A stretch of DNA of 64,000 bases from NCBI RefSeq assembly GCF_012933555.1, contig NZ_JABBPK010000001.1, forward strand, positions 1,838,001 through 1,902,000, in the 5' to 3' direction. This stretch comes from Niallia alba (GTDB taxonomy: Bacteria; Bacillota; Bacilli; Bacillales; Cytobacillaceae). The notes beneath the pieces were generated by a model, which saw only the letters and a program-made list of their open reading frames with translations, searched no databases and was not told where the DNA came from. The translations under genes were made by a program, and so were the position numbers. Shown in pieces: positions 45,646-54,692 of this stretch; the stretch's first letter is position 1; every line of letters starts with the position of its first letter.

Positions 45646-46845
45646 ATGGATAATATACAACTTAATAATACAGAACCAGTTATGGAGTCGAAAAAGTTAA
45701 ATAGTCAAAAGAAACTACAATTATGGCTAAAAAATAATTTGTTCAAGGATTGGAAAAACGCTATAGTGACCATTATCACACTAATGTTCACTATATATTT
45801 ACTAACAAAAGTAGGTAAGTTTTTACTCACTAGTGAATGGGGAGTGGTTACGGATAACTTAAGACTGCTGTTTGTTGGACAGTTTCCAATGGAGGAAATA
45901 TGGAGATTATGGGTGGCCTTGTTATTGCTATCTGTACTGTTAGGCACTACCTGGGGGGCATGGAGAGGGATTATCGGTCATGTAGCAATTAGTCTTAGTG
46001 TACTTTTCATCGTATTTGGAATTCTTCCATATACAGAAGTAGAATCGAAGATATATTTATTTTCAAATGTTGCAGCGATTATTCTTTTTTACTTTGTTGG
46101 AAAATATGTGCCGAAAGTAAAAGTTCCCATGCTCGCATTATGGATTTTATTTATTCCAATCACTCTTTCTATTATTAATGGATTCGGAGTATTAGAGCCG
46201 GTTAAAACAAATATATGGGGTGGATTCTTATTAACTTTAGTCATCGCCTCTGTAGCCATTATATGCTCTTTTCCACTAGGTTTGCTGCTTGCAGTGGGAA
46301 GAAGAAGTAAGCTGCCTCTTATAAAATACTTTTGTATTCTCTATATTGAGTTGATCCGTGGGATGCCACTTATTATGGTGTTATTTATTGCACAGCTATT
46401 ATTGCCAATGTTCCTTGGGGGGATTCAATTAGATAATGTTGTTCGTGCAATGATTGCCTTTACTCTATTTAGTGCAGCATATTTAGCAGAAAATATTCGG
46501 GGAGGCTTGCAATCCGTTCCGAGAGGACAATTTGAAGCAGCTCAAGCACTTGGATTGAGTAATTTTAAATTGATGGTTTTTATTGTATTACCACAGGCTT
46601 TAAAAGCAGTGATTCCTGCAATGGTGGGGCAATTTATTTCCGTATTTAAAGATACTTCCTTAGTTGCTGTAATTGGATTAGCTGATTTTCTTGGCATGGG
46701 GAAAAAAATCGCTGCGAATCCGGCATATCTAGGGAAATATATGGAGTTATATATTGTTATTGCGTTTATGTACTTCATTTTCTGCTTCTTAATGTCACAT
46801 GTAAGTAAACATATCGAAAAATCACTTGGAGTAGGAACGAGATAG
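45646..46845 (+). CDS. aapM: Amino-acid ABC transporter permease, AapM-like
   Basis: 399 aa, the second long permease, as AapM/BztC. N-terminal extension with extra helices (about 40-175), then a standard HisM-type domain with ADFLGMGKK and the EAA loop [29 protein letters not shown] (about 285-313). AGGgAAG precedes the ATG. It would form a heterodimer with the aapQ product. Confidence 0.87.
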   Translation: MDNIQLNNTEPVMESKKLNSQKKLQLWLKNNLFKDWKNAIVTIITLMFTIYLLTKVGKFLLTSEWGVVTDNLRLLFVGQFPMEEIWRLWVALLLLSVLLGTTWGAWRGIIGHVAISLSVLFIVFGILPYTEVESKIYLFSNVAAIILFYFVGKYVPKVKVPMLALWILFIPITLSIINGFGVLEPVKTNIWGGFLLTLVIASVAIICSFPLGLLLAVGRRSKLPLIKYFCILYIELIRGMPLIMVLFIAQLLLPMFLGGIQLDNVVRAMIAFTLFSAAYLAENIRGGLQSVPRGQFEAAQALGLSNFKLMVFIVLPQALKAVIPAMVGQFISVFKDTSLVAVIGLADFLGMGKKIAANPAYLGKYMELYIVIAFMYFIFCFLMSHVSKHIEKSLGVGTR

Positions 46846-46861
46846 AAAGGAGAATGAGAGA

Positions 46862-47641
46862 ATGGAAAGTGTGTTTGGTGTAGATAAATTAACAACGCCT
46901 TTAAATGAGAGAGAAGATATTATTAAAGTAAAGAAATTGAATAAATGGTATGGGGATCACCATGTATTAAAGGATGTAGATTTAACAGTAAAACAAGGAG
47001 AAGTAATTGTTATTTTAGGACCTTCAGGGTCTGGTAAATCCACATTTATTCGAACTATTAATGCCTTAGAAGAATTTCAAAAAGGGGAAATAGTTGTTGA
47101 TAATATTGCATTGACAGATGATCTGAAAAATATTGAGGAAATTCGCAAAGAAACGGGGATGGTGTTCCAATCATTTAATTTATTTCCTCATATGACCATT
47201 CTCAAAAATATTTCTTTAGCACCAATTTGGGTAAGAAAGTGGAAAAAGGCAAAAGCAGAACAAATTGCAAAAGAGTTGCTAGAAAGAGTCGGAATTCCAG
47301 AGCAAGCAAATAAATATCCAGGACAATTGTCAGGTGGACAACAGCAGCGTGTGGCAATAGCAAGAGCACTAGCAATGCAGCCGAAAATTATGCTATTTGA
47401 TGAACCTACTTCTGCGCTTGATCCTGAAATGGTAAAAGAAGTATTGGATGTTATGAAAACTTTAGCAGAATCAGGTATGACCATGCTAGTAGTAACACAT
47501 GAAATGGGATTTGCGAGACAAGTAGCGGATCGTATTATTCTATTTGATAAAGGAGAAATTGTAGAAATGGGGAAACCGGAAGAAATATTTGATAATCCAA
47601 AGCATGAACGGACTAAAGCATTCCTATCTCAGATACTTTAA
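46862..47641 (+). CDS. aapP: Amino-acid ABC transporter ATP-binding protein, AapP-like
   Basis: 259 aa. Walker [10 protein letters not shown] (about 57-65), signature LSGGQQQR, Walker [14 protein letters not shown], and VTHEMGFA as the switch His region, all typical of the polar-amino-acid GlnQ/AapP ATPases. AAAGGAGA precedes the ATG. Last gene of the operon, with terminator at 47641. Confidence 0.92.
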   Translation: MESVFGVDKLTTPLNEREDIIKVKKLNKWYGDHHVLKDVDLTVKQGEVIVILGPSGSGKSTFIRTINALEEFQKGEIVVDNIALTDDLKNIEEIRKETGMVFQSFNLFPHMTILKNISLAPIWVRKWKKAKAEQIAKELLERVGIPEQANKYPGQLSGGQQQRVAIARALAMQPKIMLFDEPTSALDPEMVKEVLDVMKTLAESGMTMLVVTHEMGFARQVADRIILFDKGEIVEMGKPEEIFDNPKHERTKAFLSQIL

Positions 47642-47668
47642 AAAAAGAGCCATTGGCTCTTTTTTTGT
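47641..47668 (+). terminator. Terminator of the aap operon
   Basis: AAAAAAGAGCC-att-GGCTCTTTTTTT, starting at the stop codon. Confidence 0.92.
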
Positions 47669-47683
47669 TTGGTTTGTGTGGTT

Positions 47684-48415
47684 TCGAAAACCCCTGGCTA
47701 TGCCGGGGGTTCTAAAGAGCTTCAAGCGTGGTATTAAAAAACCCCCCTTCAAATGGTAGGATAAAGTTGGTTTCCCGACCACTTTAACTCGCCATAGAAG
47801 GAGGTATGCCCCTTGAAGGACATGAATAGTTTAGCACACACGACATGGAATTGTAAGTATCACATCGTATTTGCACCAAAGTACAGAAGACAAATTATTT
47901 ATGGGAAATACAAAAAGAGTATTGGACAAATTATCCGGGATTTGTGTGAACGAAAGGGTGTTGTCATTCATGAAGCCAATGCTTGTCCTGACCACATTCA
48001 TATGTTAGTAAGTATCCCACCAAAATTAAGTGTGTCTCAGTTCATGGGTTACTTGAAAGGAAAAAGTAGTCTCATGATTTTCGATAGACATGCCAATTTA
48101 AAGTACCGATATGGAAATCGTAAATTTTGGTGTCGTGGCTTCTATGTTGATACCGTAGGCCGAAACAAAAAGCAAATACAAGAATACATTCGAAATCAGC
48201 TGGTAGAAGACTACCGAGCTGACCAGTTAACATTGTTCGAAGAGTTTGATCCGTTTACAGGAGAAAAAAATAAGAAGAAATAACGGAATTCTTTAGAATT
48301 GGTGAGAGAATGTGGTGCAAAAGGGAAACCCTTTCAGTGGGCCTTTAAGGCCAAGGCCGGTAAGAGAGGCTTTCAGCCGCAGAGCAAACCACCAGTTCAC
48401 ACTGGTGGTTTTGAT
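47684..48415 (+). mobile_element. IS200/IS605-type insertion sequence, copy 2
   Basis: About 730 bp, left hairpin ACCCCtGGC-tat-GCCgGGGGT (about 47688-47711) and right hairpin ACCACCAGT-tcac-ACTGGTGGT (about 48390-48411). Same layout as copy 1 (GCGTGGTATTAAAAAA block after the left hairpin, TTTCAGCCGCAGAG before the right one), but diverged in sequence, so the two did not arise from each other recently. It lies between the aap terminator and a membrane-protein gene without damaging either. Confidence 0.85.
47813..48283 (+). CDS. tnpA: IS200/IS605 family transposase TnpA (Y1 HUH)
   Basis: 156 aa, intact. HUH motif DHIHMLV and catalytic Tyr in FYVDTVGRNKKQIQEYI. The TTG start at 47813 is preceded by AGGAGG with eight-base spacing; an alternative ATG three codons later would remove only MKD. 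The C-terminus is rich in lysine. It differs from copy 1 by scattered substitutions along its length, mostly conservative. Confidence 0.93.
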   Translation: MKDMNSLAHTTWNCKYHIVFAPKYRRQIIYGKYKKSIGQIIRDLCERKGVVIHEANACPDHIHMLVSIPPKLSVSQFMGYLKGKSSLMIFDRHANLKYRYGNRKFWCRGFYVDTVGRNKKQIQEYIRNQLVEDYRADQLTLFEEFDPFTGEKNKKK

Positions 48416-48505
48416 TTGTAAATATATAACAATTCATTTTGTATAAAATATCACTATTTCGCTAAAAATGTAACAGTAGGTATAGAAAAATAGATGGTGA
48501 TTCCA

Positions 48506-48982
48506 ATGAAGGGCCTAAGTAGACTTGAAGCAATAATGTGGAGTATCGCACTTCCAGGTTTTAGTCAGTTATTATTGAAAAAATATTGGAAAGGAACATT
48601 GTTTGTTATTTTAGAGTTCATTATAAATGCGAAAAGTAATTTTAATTTAGCAATCATGCTAAGTTTTTGCGGCAATATCCAAGAGGCGATTGATATTATG
48701 GATTTTCAATGGATATTGTTTTATCCGTGTTTATATATGTTTGCAATGTGGGACGCGTATAAGGAAGTAATGGAAACAGACAATGAATATGCTTTCTTAC
48801 CATTTGTATTTTGTGCATATTTTGTAACAGTAGGCGTTTTTTATTCGACGAAGTTGAAGTTATTTGGTGTGTTGTTAGGTCCTGTATTCTTGCCGATGGT
48901 TTTTTTGATACCTGGTATCATATGTGGTCATGCAGTAAAGTATTGTTTAATTTATTTTCGAAGGAAGAAGAATATGTCCTAG
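48506..48982 (+). CDS. Multi-pass membrane protein, unknown
   Basis: 158 aa with four or more membrane helices. It starts KGLSRLEAIMWSIALPGFSQLLLKKYWKG, an arrangement seen in small TM2-like proteins that begin with a polar helix, PGFGQ-type loop and basic turn. No function can be given. The ATG at 48506 has GGTGA five bases upstream; a GTG 12 bp earlier is the other possible start. It is directly downstream of the IS copy. Confidence 0.6.
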   Translation: MKGLSRLEAIMWSIALPGFSQLLLKKYWKGTLFVILEFIINAKSNFNLAIMLSFCGNIQEAIDIMDFQWILFYPCLYMFAMWDAYKEVMETDNEYAFLPFVFCAYFVTVGVFYSTKLKLFGVLLGPVFLPMVFLIPGIICGHAVKYCLIYFRRKKNMS

Positions 48983-49073
48983 TTGTTCAATAAGGTGATA
49001 AAGAAAAAAAGTGAGATGTTGAAATAATGGTTAAGGGAAATTTCAGTAAAATAAAAAAATAAATAAAAAACCA

Positions 49074-49102
49074 TTGGCAAATAGTTTAATATTGTATATA
49101 AT
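49074..49102 (+). promoter_or_regulatory. Sigma-A promoter of the Mn riboswitch transcript
   Basis: TTGGCA (49074-49079), 17-bp spacer, TATAAT (49097-49102). The expected start near 49109 is just before the riboswitch. Confidence 0.75.
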
Positions 49103-49116
49103 TAATACATATTAAT

Positions 49117-49316
49117 ATTTGTATACTACTCAAAGGGGAGTAGCTTTTAGGTTGATACCTAAAACAAAGTCGTCAGTTCATGGCATATGCCATCGGCTTT
49201 GTTGGCATATTAGTGCTTAGCAAGACCTTTGCCTATTTGGCAAAGGTCTTTTTTGCGCACTTTTGTACATAATAACGAGAGGCGTAGCAAAACCTGCTAA
49301 TAGGGAGTATACAAAT
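49117..49316 (+). promoter_or_regulatory. yybP-ykoY manganese riboswitch with terminator platform
   Basis: CAAAGGGGAGTAGC (49131-49144) is the conserved 5' signature of the yybP-ykoY Mn2+ aptamer. It continues with ACAAAGTCGTCAG and ends with AAGACCTTTGCC, whose CCTTTG can pair with CAAAGG. The terminator GACCTTTGCC-tattt-GGCAAAGGTC plus T6 (about 49219-49253) would compete with that pairing. Mn2+ binding is expected to favour the aptamer and so read-through into the Mn exporter gene. An outer 11-bp perfect pair, ATTTGTATACT (49117-49127) and AGTATACAAAT (49306-49316), encloses the whole. Confidence 0.9.
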
Positions 49317-49341
49317 AAACACCTAAAAGGGGGAAATATTA

Positions 49342-50115
49342 TTGGATGCAAGCATGTTACTAGAGTATGGCTGGGTTTTACTTATTCTAATTGTATTAGA
49401 AGGGTTACTTGCAGCAGATAATGCGGTTGTAATGGCCGTTATGGTTAAACACTTACCAGTAGAGCAACAAAAAAAGGCGCTTTTCTACGGATTATTAGGT
49501 GCATTTGTCTTCCGTTTTGCTACTTTATTCATGATTTCTTTTTTAGTAGACGTATGGCAAGTGCAGGCGATAGGCGCACTATATCTTCTCTTTATTGCGG
49601 TGCATAATATTTATGGAAAGTATGCGAAGAAGAATGAAGAAGATAAAGGGGAAAAGTCAAAGAAAAAATCTGGTTTTTGGATGACTGTTTTAAAAGTTGA
49701 ATTAGCAGACATCGCTTTTGCGATTGATTCCATGCTAGCTGCAGTTGCACTTGCGATTACTTTACCGAAAACAAATTGGTTTACGCTAGGTGGAATTGAT
49801 GGTGGGCAATTCTTAGTAATGTTCCTTGGGGGATTAATTGGCTTAATCATCATGCGTTTTGCTGCTAACTGGTTTGTTAAATTACTTCATTCCCGTCCGT
49901 CTCTTGAAACAGCAGCATTTTTAATTGTAGGTTGGGTTGGTGTTAAATTAGCAGTCTTTACATTAGCACATCCATCTGTTGGATTCTTAGATGAGCATTT
50001 TCCAGAATCAAAAATATGGAAAGGAATATTCTGGTTTGTATTAGTCGCAATCGCAGTTGGCGGATATTTCTTTTCTAATAAAGAAGCGGTTAAAGCAAAA
50101 GAGAGCAATGCATAA
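49342..50115 (+). CDS. ykoY: TerC-family manganese exporter, YkoY/MeeY-like
   Basis: 257-aa integral membrane protein of the TerC family. Helices with EGLLAADNAVVMAVM (about 20-34) and the second acidic motif ELADIAFAIDSMLAAVA (about 120-136), the paired Asp/Glu motifs thought to bind metal. B. subtilis YkoY (MeeY) exports Mn2+, and the same riboswitch class precedes it, as here. TTG start with AAGGGGG upstream. Followed by repeat copy C, then by the SASP gene, as in the B. subtilis order ykoY-sspD. Confidence 0.92.
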   Translation: MDASMLLEYGWVLLILIVLEGLLAADNAVVMAVMVKHLPVEQQKKALFYGLLGAFVFRFATLFMISFLVDVWQVQAIGALYLLFIAVHNIYGKYAKKNEEDKGEKSKKKSGFWMTVLKVELADIAFAIDSMLAAVALAITLPKTNWFTLGGIDGGQFLVMFLGGLIGLIIMRFAANWFVKLLHSRPSLETAAFLIVGWVGVKLAVFTLAHPSVGFLDEHFPESKIWKGIFWFVLVAIAVGGYFFSNKEAVKAKESNA

Positions 50116-50129
50116 TAGACAAAAAGAAG

Positions 50130-50492
50130 AGACTGGGGCAAAACAAAAATATATAAGGCTCATCCGCCCCATTTCACTTCGTTTTTAAACGTTTTCTTCT
50201 AAAAAATGGTTGTTTGTATAATGGGAAATATAATTATTTGGAAAACGGAGCAGCCTGAATACAAGTAGATTCCTGTGGGATTAGCACAGTCTGAGAAACC
50301 GGAGAAGAGCTGAGGAGGCTCAGCGCGAGCCCCGCGGAAAACGAAGTGTATTTAGGCTGCTGGTAACAGCAACAAACTTCATAGAAAATCCTTTTTAATC
50401 GAATAAAAAAAGCCCGAACAATTACACGAACCTTTGCAATGTTCGTATAATTGTTCGGGTTTATCTTTGGCTGGAATACTTATGTTCCAGCC
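50130..50492 (+). repeat. Interspersed GGCTGGGACATAA repeat, copy C
   Basis: Between AGACTGGGGCAAAA and TTATGTTCCAGCC. It holds the GC-rich core (CGCGAGCCCCGCGGAAAACG) and the CAATTACACGAA/TTCGTATAATTG hairpin near the right end. Same orientation as copy A. Confidence 0.8.
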
Positions 50493-50603
50493 TTTATAGT
50501 TTGTACAGAAAGTGTACACAGACGTTACGAGGTGGCTTAAGTTTAGCCCCCTGGAAAGTAAAGATGGGGTTACTTTCATTTTCAACAAACTTTACGTTTT
50601 AGC

Positions 50604-50798
50604 TTAATGTGTTTTTCCAGATAGCTCTGCTTGGGCCTGTTGAACAAGTCTTTTTGTAATTTCTCCTCCAACAGAACCGTTTGAACGGGAAACGGTATCA
50701 GAACCTAGGTTTACTCCAAATTCTTGAGCGATTTCGTATTTAACACTATCTAAATATTGTTCAATTCCTGGAACTAATAATTTATTTCTAGAAGCCAT
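50604..50798 (-). CDS. sspD: Alpha/beta-type small acid-soluble spore protein
   Basis: 64-aa DNA-binding SASP that coats and protects spore DNA and is degraded at germination. [35 protein letters not shown]... carries the GPR protease site (EFGV), and [17 protein letters not shown] is the conserved second helix. AGGAGG precedes the ATG. Several paralogues normally exist; the symbol is based on position next to the ykoY-like gene, so treat it as tentative. Confidence 0.9.
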   Translation of the reverse strand: MASRNKLLVPGIEQYLDSVKYEIAQEFGVNLGSDTVSRSNGSVGGEITKRLVQQAQAELSGKTH

Positions 50799-51175
50799 TT
50801 TGTTTTCCTCCTAATTATATAGTACAGTCATTATTTATCAAATTCATTGCGTTGTGTTAATAGAAATGATAAATGATTCTGTATTAATAATATATGGATT
50901 TATTTCATGTTCATTAGTGGTAAAGTTTGTGTGTATGGGAGAAAATAGGATGTATTGGAAGTATAACATGCTTCAATGTATTTGTAGTAAGTTCTTTAGC
51001 TTGGGCATTTTCTTCCTATATATTAGCTACTATGATTTAAAAGATACATAAACATTAAAATATTTGGTTGTATGGGCAGGGATAGATAACTTATACTGGT
51101 AATTATTCATATATAAAAAAAGGCATAATAAAAAACGCTTTATTATGTAGCTTTGAAGAAAGGAATTGTTTTTTA
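50799..51175. other. Gap before the potassium transporter gene
   Basis: 377 bp. A 65-codon frame at 50854-51051 (+) starting LIEMINDSVLIIYGF is hydrophobic but lacks a ribosome site and family resemblance. It may be a small membrane peptide or chance and is not called. Confidence 0.35.
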
Positions 51176-52531
51176 ATGGGCAAGAAACTTAAGTTAGTCC
51201 TACAAAACCTAACTCCTGCGCAAATGATTACTAGCTATTATATTTTAGCAGTTAGCATTTCTGTTTTATTGTTAAGTTTACCAGGGGTACATAAAGCCGG
51301 AGTAACGGTTTCATTTATGGATACGTTATTTACTGCGGTTACTGCAGTAAGTGTAACGGGACTAACTGTAATTAATATCGCTGAAACATATAGTACTTTT
51401 GGTATCATAATATTAATGCTTGTTTTACAATTTGGCGGAATTGGTGTAATGGCAATAGGTACATTTTTTTGGATGATTTTTCGCAGGAAGATAGGATTAA
51501 GAGAAAGACAATTAATTATGATTGATCACAATCAGTCTAATTTATCAGGTCTTGTTAATTTAATTAGAGAGATTTTCAAAATCATTCTTATCATTGAAAT
51601 TTTAGGTGCTATTATACTTACTTTGCAATTCCATAATTATTATCCTAATTGGACAGAATCATTTTTACAAGGAACCTTTGCCGCTGTTAGTGCCACTACT
51701 AATGGTGGATTGGATTTAACGGGGCAATCTCTTACTCCATTTAAGGATGATTATTTTGTACAGCTAGTTAATATTATCCTTATTACATTAGGAGCAATTG
51801 GATTCCCTGTACTAATAGAAGTGAAAAATTATCTTTTTCCGAAAGCTGGAAATATGCATCTAAAGTTTTCTTTATTTACAAAGTTAACAACTATTACTTT
51901 TGTTTTCCTTTTACTATTCGGAACAATCATGATTATTGTATTAGAATGGGGAAATTATTATGCTGGAATGAGCTGGCATCAAATATTCTTTAATGCGTTT
52001 TTTCATTCCACCTCGACGCGAAGTGGGGGGTTAGCAACAATGGAATTAAACGAGTTCTCTATGCCAACCTTGCTAATATTTTGTTTCCTTATGTTTATTG
52101 GTGCTTCCCCAAGTTCAGTTGGTGGAGGGATTAGAACGACAACTTTTGCATTGAATATTTTATTTATTTATCATTATGCTAATGGCAATCGTCATATAAA
52201 AATATTTAAAAGAGAAATTCATGAAGAAGATATTATTAAATCATTGGTTGTAACGATATTTGCGACTGGAATTTGTCTTATCGCTGTTATTGCCTTGTCA
52301 ATATCAGAGAAAGCTCCCCTTATTGCTATCCTTTTCGAAGTTTGTTCCGCTTTCGGAACAACCGGGCTCTCATTAGGGTTGACACCAGAATTATCTAGTT
52401 TTGGTAAGTGTGTCATTATGCTGCTAATGTTCATTGGAAGAATTGGCTTAACTTCTTTCATCTATATAATTGGTGGAAAAGAGAAAAAAGATAATTTCCA
52501 TTATCCAAAAGAACGAATTATTATTGGGTAA
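51176..52531 (+). CDS. ktrD: Ktr-type potassium transporter membrane subunit
   Basis: KtrB/KtrD (TrkH superfamily) K+ channel-like transporter, 451 aa. Four pore-loop repeats with the filter glycines are visible: TAVSVTGLTV (about 57-66), SATTNGGLDL, HSTSTRSGGLA and SAFGTTGLSLG. Uptake is gated by a cytoplasmic KtrA/KtrC RCK protein, not encoded nearby, as for B. subtilis KtrCD. The order ktrD-ykrP-kinE in B. subtilis favours KtrD over KtrB. AAGGAA precedes the ATG. Confidence 0.9.
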   Translation: MGKKLKLVLQNLTPAQMITSYYILAVSISVLLLSLPGVHKAGVTVSFMDTLFTAVTAVSVTGLTVINIAETYSTFGIIILMLVLQFGGIGVMAIGTFFWMIFRRKIGLRERQLIMIDHNQSNLSGLVNLIREIFKIILIIEILGAIILTLQFHNYYPNWTESFLQGTFAAVSATTNGGLDLTGQSLTPFKDDYFVQLVNIILITLGAIGFPVLIEVKNYLFPKAGNMHLKFSLFTKLTTITFVFLLLFGTIMIIVLEWGNYYAGMSWHQIFFNAFFHSTSTRSGGLATMELNEFSMPTLLIFCFLMFIGASPSSVGGGIRTTTFALNILFIYHYANGNRHIKIFKREIHEEDIIKSLVVTIFATGICLIAVIALSISEKAPLIAILFEVCSAFGTTGLSLGLTPELSSFGKCVIMLLMFIGRIGLTSFIYIIGGKEKKDNFHYPKERIIIG

Positions 52532-52542
52532 TCAAATGAAGT

Positions 52543-52835
52543 AATGGAGTTGTGTTTGTTGACTCACTCGATCAGTTTGTCGACAAACAGATTTTTAGAA
52601 ACTTAAATGGAATTTTCATGCGTTGCTTGGAGTGGAAGGGGTGAGACTCCTGTGGGATTAGCGAGACAGTCTGAGACCCTGCAGGCTAAAAGCCGAAGCG
52701 GCTCAGCGCGAGCCCCACGGAAAGCAACATCCCTATTCAAAGGGACTAATAAATATAATATAGACAAACCTCTATATCTAAAATTCAGGAGTTTGTCTAC
52801 AGTCTGATGGAGTTGTGTCTGTTAACACACTCCAT
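52543..52835 (+). repeat. Related GC-core repeat with GTTGACTCACTC arms
   Basis: It shares the GC-rich core of the GGCTGGGACATAA repeats (ACTCCTGTGGGATTAGCGAG, GCGCGAGCCCCACGGAAAGC), but its outer arms are different: GGAGTTGTGTTTGTTGACTCACTC at the left and GTTGTGTCTGTTAACACACTCC at the right, with inner AGTTTGTC/GACAAAC pairs. It fills the 391-bp gap between ktrD and the small basic proteins. Confidence 0.65.
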
Positions 52836-52922
52836 TTTTTGTTTTTTACAAAAGTAGGGAAGCATATCTTTTTTTAGCGTGAGGATAATAAAAATGTAAT
52901 AGTGAAAGGAAAGGTGATAAAA

Positions 52923-53081
52923 ATGGCTAAGCGGAAGGCTGAATTCAATAGTGTTGAGAAATATAGTAAAACACCGAAGAAAAATAGGCAGGAAACAGAA
53001 TTTTCTGCTGAATTTAGCAGGGGAGAAAACCCAATTAAAGGTGCTAATAGAAATTCAAAGCATGGAAGAGAGGGACAATAA
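52923..53081 (+). CDS. Small basic protein, unknown (first of tandem pair)
   Basis: 52 aa, very hydrophilic: MAKRKAEFNSVEKYSKTPKK... with ETEFSAEFSRGEN, ending in Lys/Arg/His-rich residues. AAAGGTGA precedes the ATG. The TEFSAEF motif is reminiscent of spore small proteins (gamma-type SASP TEFASE, or YfhD-like), but I cannot assign a family. The next ORF starts one base after its stop and has a similar VEFGQEFG motif, suggesting a pair derived from each other. Confidence 0.6.
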   Translation: MAKRKAEFNSVEKYSKTPKKNRQETEFSAEFSRGENPIKGANRNSKHGREGQ

Positions 53082-53082
53082 A

Positions 53083-53229
53083 ATGGTAAAAAAAGTAAAG
53101 GATCGTAAACAGGCAGAAACTTCAAATGTAGAATTTGGCCAAGAATTTGGCGATATTAATGCAAGTAAATTTTATGATACAGGCGGGTTGACGAAGGATA
53201 AAGTAAAGGGAGCAAGTAAAAAGAAATAA
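53083..53229 (+). CDS. Small basic protein, unknown (second of tandem pair)
   Basis: 48 aa, Lys-rich, no hydrophobic segment: KQAETSNVEFGQEFGDINASK-type core and KVKGASKKK tail. GAGAGGG lies 9-10 bases before the ATG, inside the end of the preceding gene, and the two are one base apart, so they are probably co-translated. The frame is open further upstream but overlaps the first gene. Possibly a spore protein; not established. Confidence 0.55.
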   Translation: MVKKVKDRKQAETSNVEFGQEFGDINASKFYDTGGLTKDKVKGASKKK

Positions 53230-53268
53230 AAAAATTCCCATCAGTATATTTGGTTTGCTGATGGGAAC
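53227..53268 (-). terminator. Terminator of the acyltransferase gene
   Basis: Minus-strand TTCCCATCAG pairs with CTGATGGGAA and is followed by T7; it can also close the converging small-protein operon. Confidence 0.8.
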
Positions 53269-53273
53269 CTAAA

Positions 53274-54299
53274 TTATCGATTTGTTTGTACGGATTGATG
53301 TACTCTCGCGCAAAGTTTTTTGAATTTTGAGCTTCTTAATTCAATTATTGGCTGTGTTAACGAAATGATGATATTACTTGAAAGTAATATGGTAATAAAG
53401 AATGACACAATTACAATCATGGCATACGATTGTGGTGATTCAAAAATATCTGGTAAATCACTTTGTCTAAAGAGACGGATAAAGAAACCATGTAATAAAT
53501 ATACATATAACGTAGATTTACCGAATTTAGTAAAAAAATACTCCTTTTTAGGCACGCAAGCGAAAAAACAGAAAATCATCAGAAAGCTTAATACATAAAA
53601 AAATAACCGAATAGCCATTCCAATCAAGTAACCTTCCCCTAATGCTTCATATGATTTTGAGCCAAATAACCATTGATAATTAATAGATGGGAATAAATGG
53701 AATCCGATAAAAACAAGAGCGAAAATTATCATAGCACTTATTGTGGCTTTTCTTGTTTTTACAAAATCGAAATGCTCTTTTTTCATATAAAAACCTATTA
53801 AGAATAAAGGAAAGAAGACAAATGTTCGCGTTAAGCTTAAATAACTTGACGTCCAGTCGACCATTCCAATAGCTAATCCCAATAGAAGGGATAGTATAAT
53901 TCCGTGTAACGGTTTTAATTTAACATATGCTAGTAAAAAGATGTTCCAAAAAAACAAACTGATTAAGAACCATAAGGACCAATGGGGAGTCAAAGGCTCA
54001 ATCGCAAAAGTCGACTTTCCATAAAGAAAATAATAAAAAATGCTGTATACAAGCTGAAAGATAAGATAGGGAATGATTAGTTTTTTTGCATATTTCTTTA
54101 TATAACCCTTTTCCGCTATTCCTTTTGCAAAAAATCCGGAAATAAGAATAAATGCTGGCATATGGAAAGTATATATTACCTTATATAATGTATAAATATT
54201 TTGATTGTCATTTATAAATGATTGGATAAAATGACCGAAGACAACGAAAAAAATCAAAAGAAATTTTGCATTATCAAAGTAGTAATCCCGCTGTTTCAT
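53274..54299 (-). CDS. ykrP: Membrane acyltransferase 3 family protein, YkrP-like
   Basis: 341-aa integral membrane acyltransferase with about ten helices. The N-terminus RDYYFDNAKFLLIFFVVFGHFIQ contains the catalytic-type His (about 22) of the acyltransferase-3 family, and FHMPAFILISGFFAKG follows. Such proteins O-acylate sugars or wall polymers; the target is unknown. In B. subtilis ykrP lies beside kinE, as here. AGGATGAG precedes the ATG. Confidence 0.82.
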   Translation of the reverse strand: MKQRDYYFDNAKFLLIFFVVFGHFIQSFINDNQNIYTLYKVIYTFHMPAFILISGFFAKGIAEKGYIKKYAKKLIIPYLIFQLVYSIFYYFLYGKSTFAIEPLTPHWSLWFLISLFFWNIFLLAYVKLKPLHGIILSLLLGLAIGMVDWTSSYLSLTRTFVFFPLFLIGFYMKKEHFDFVKTRKATISAMIIFALVFIGFHLFPSINYQWLFGSKSYEALGEGYLIGMAIRLFFYVLSFLMIFCFFACVPKKEYFFTKFGKSTLYVYLLHGFFIRLFRQSDLPDIFESPQSYAMIVIVSFFITILLSSNIIISLTQPIIELRSSKFKKLCARVHQSVQTNR

Positions 54300-54692
54300 A
54301 AACTCATCCTTTCATGAATGAAATATCATCTATTTCACTAACTATATATAACACAAATTCACTAGTTTTAATCCCATGTAGTTGATCTGTTAACTAAATA
54401 ACTTCTGTTTATTACAAAAATGAAATGTACACGAAAAAAGTTGAAACAAAAAATCTTATTTATAATAACAGGTACACCTTTAAATTTGTTTAAATTTTTT
54501 TGGAAATCACTGAAATGATAGGAGGGAAAGGAAGAAAAAGACAAATAGTTTTTGGCAGGATATTTGTTTCGAATGAAGATAATGCAGTAATACTATTTTT
54601 GCAAATTCCATTATTTTTTCAGAAGGAAAGGAAATTCAAGAATAATGTAGAATAATGTAAACACTACGTTTGAAAAGGGGGTATCCAAATAA
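54300..54692. other. Intergenic region between ykrP-like and kinE-like genes
   Basis: 393 bp, divergent promoters expected. I looked for a sigma-H promoter (AGGAAW...GAAT) and found only badly spaced pieces near 54620. No coding frame. Confidence 0.35.

Noticed and set aside
54600-54690. Sigma-H promoter for the KinE-like gene
   Set aside because: AGGAAA and GAAT elements exist but with wrong spacing.
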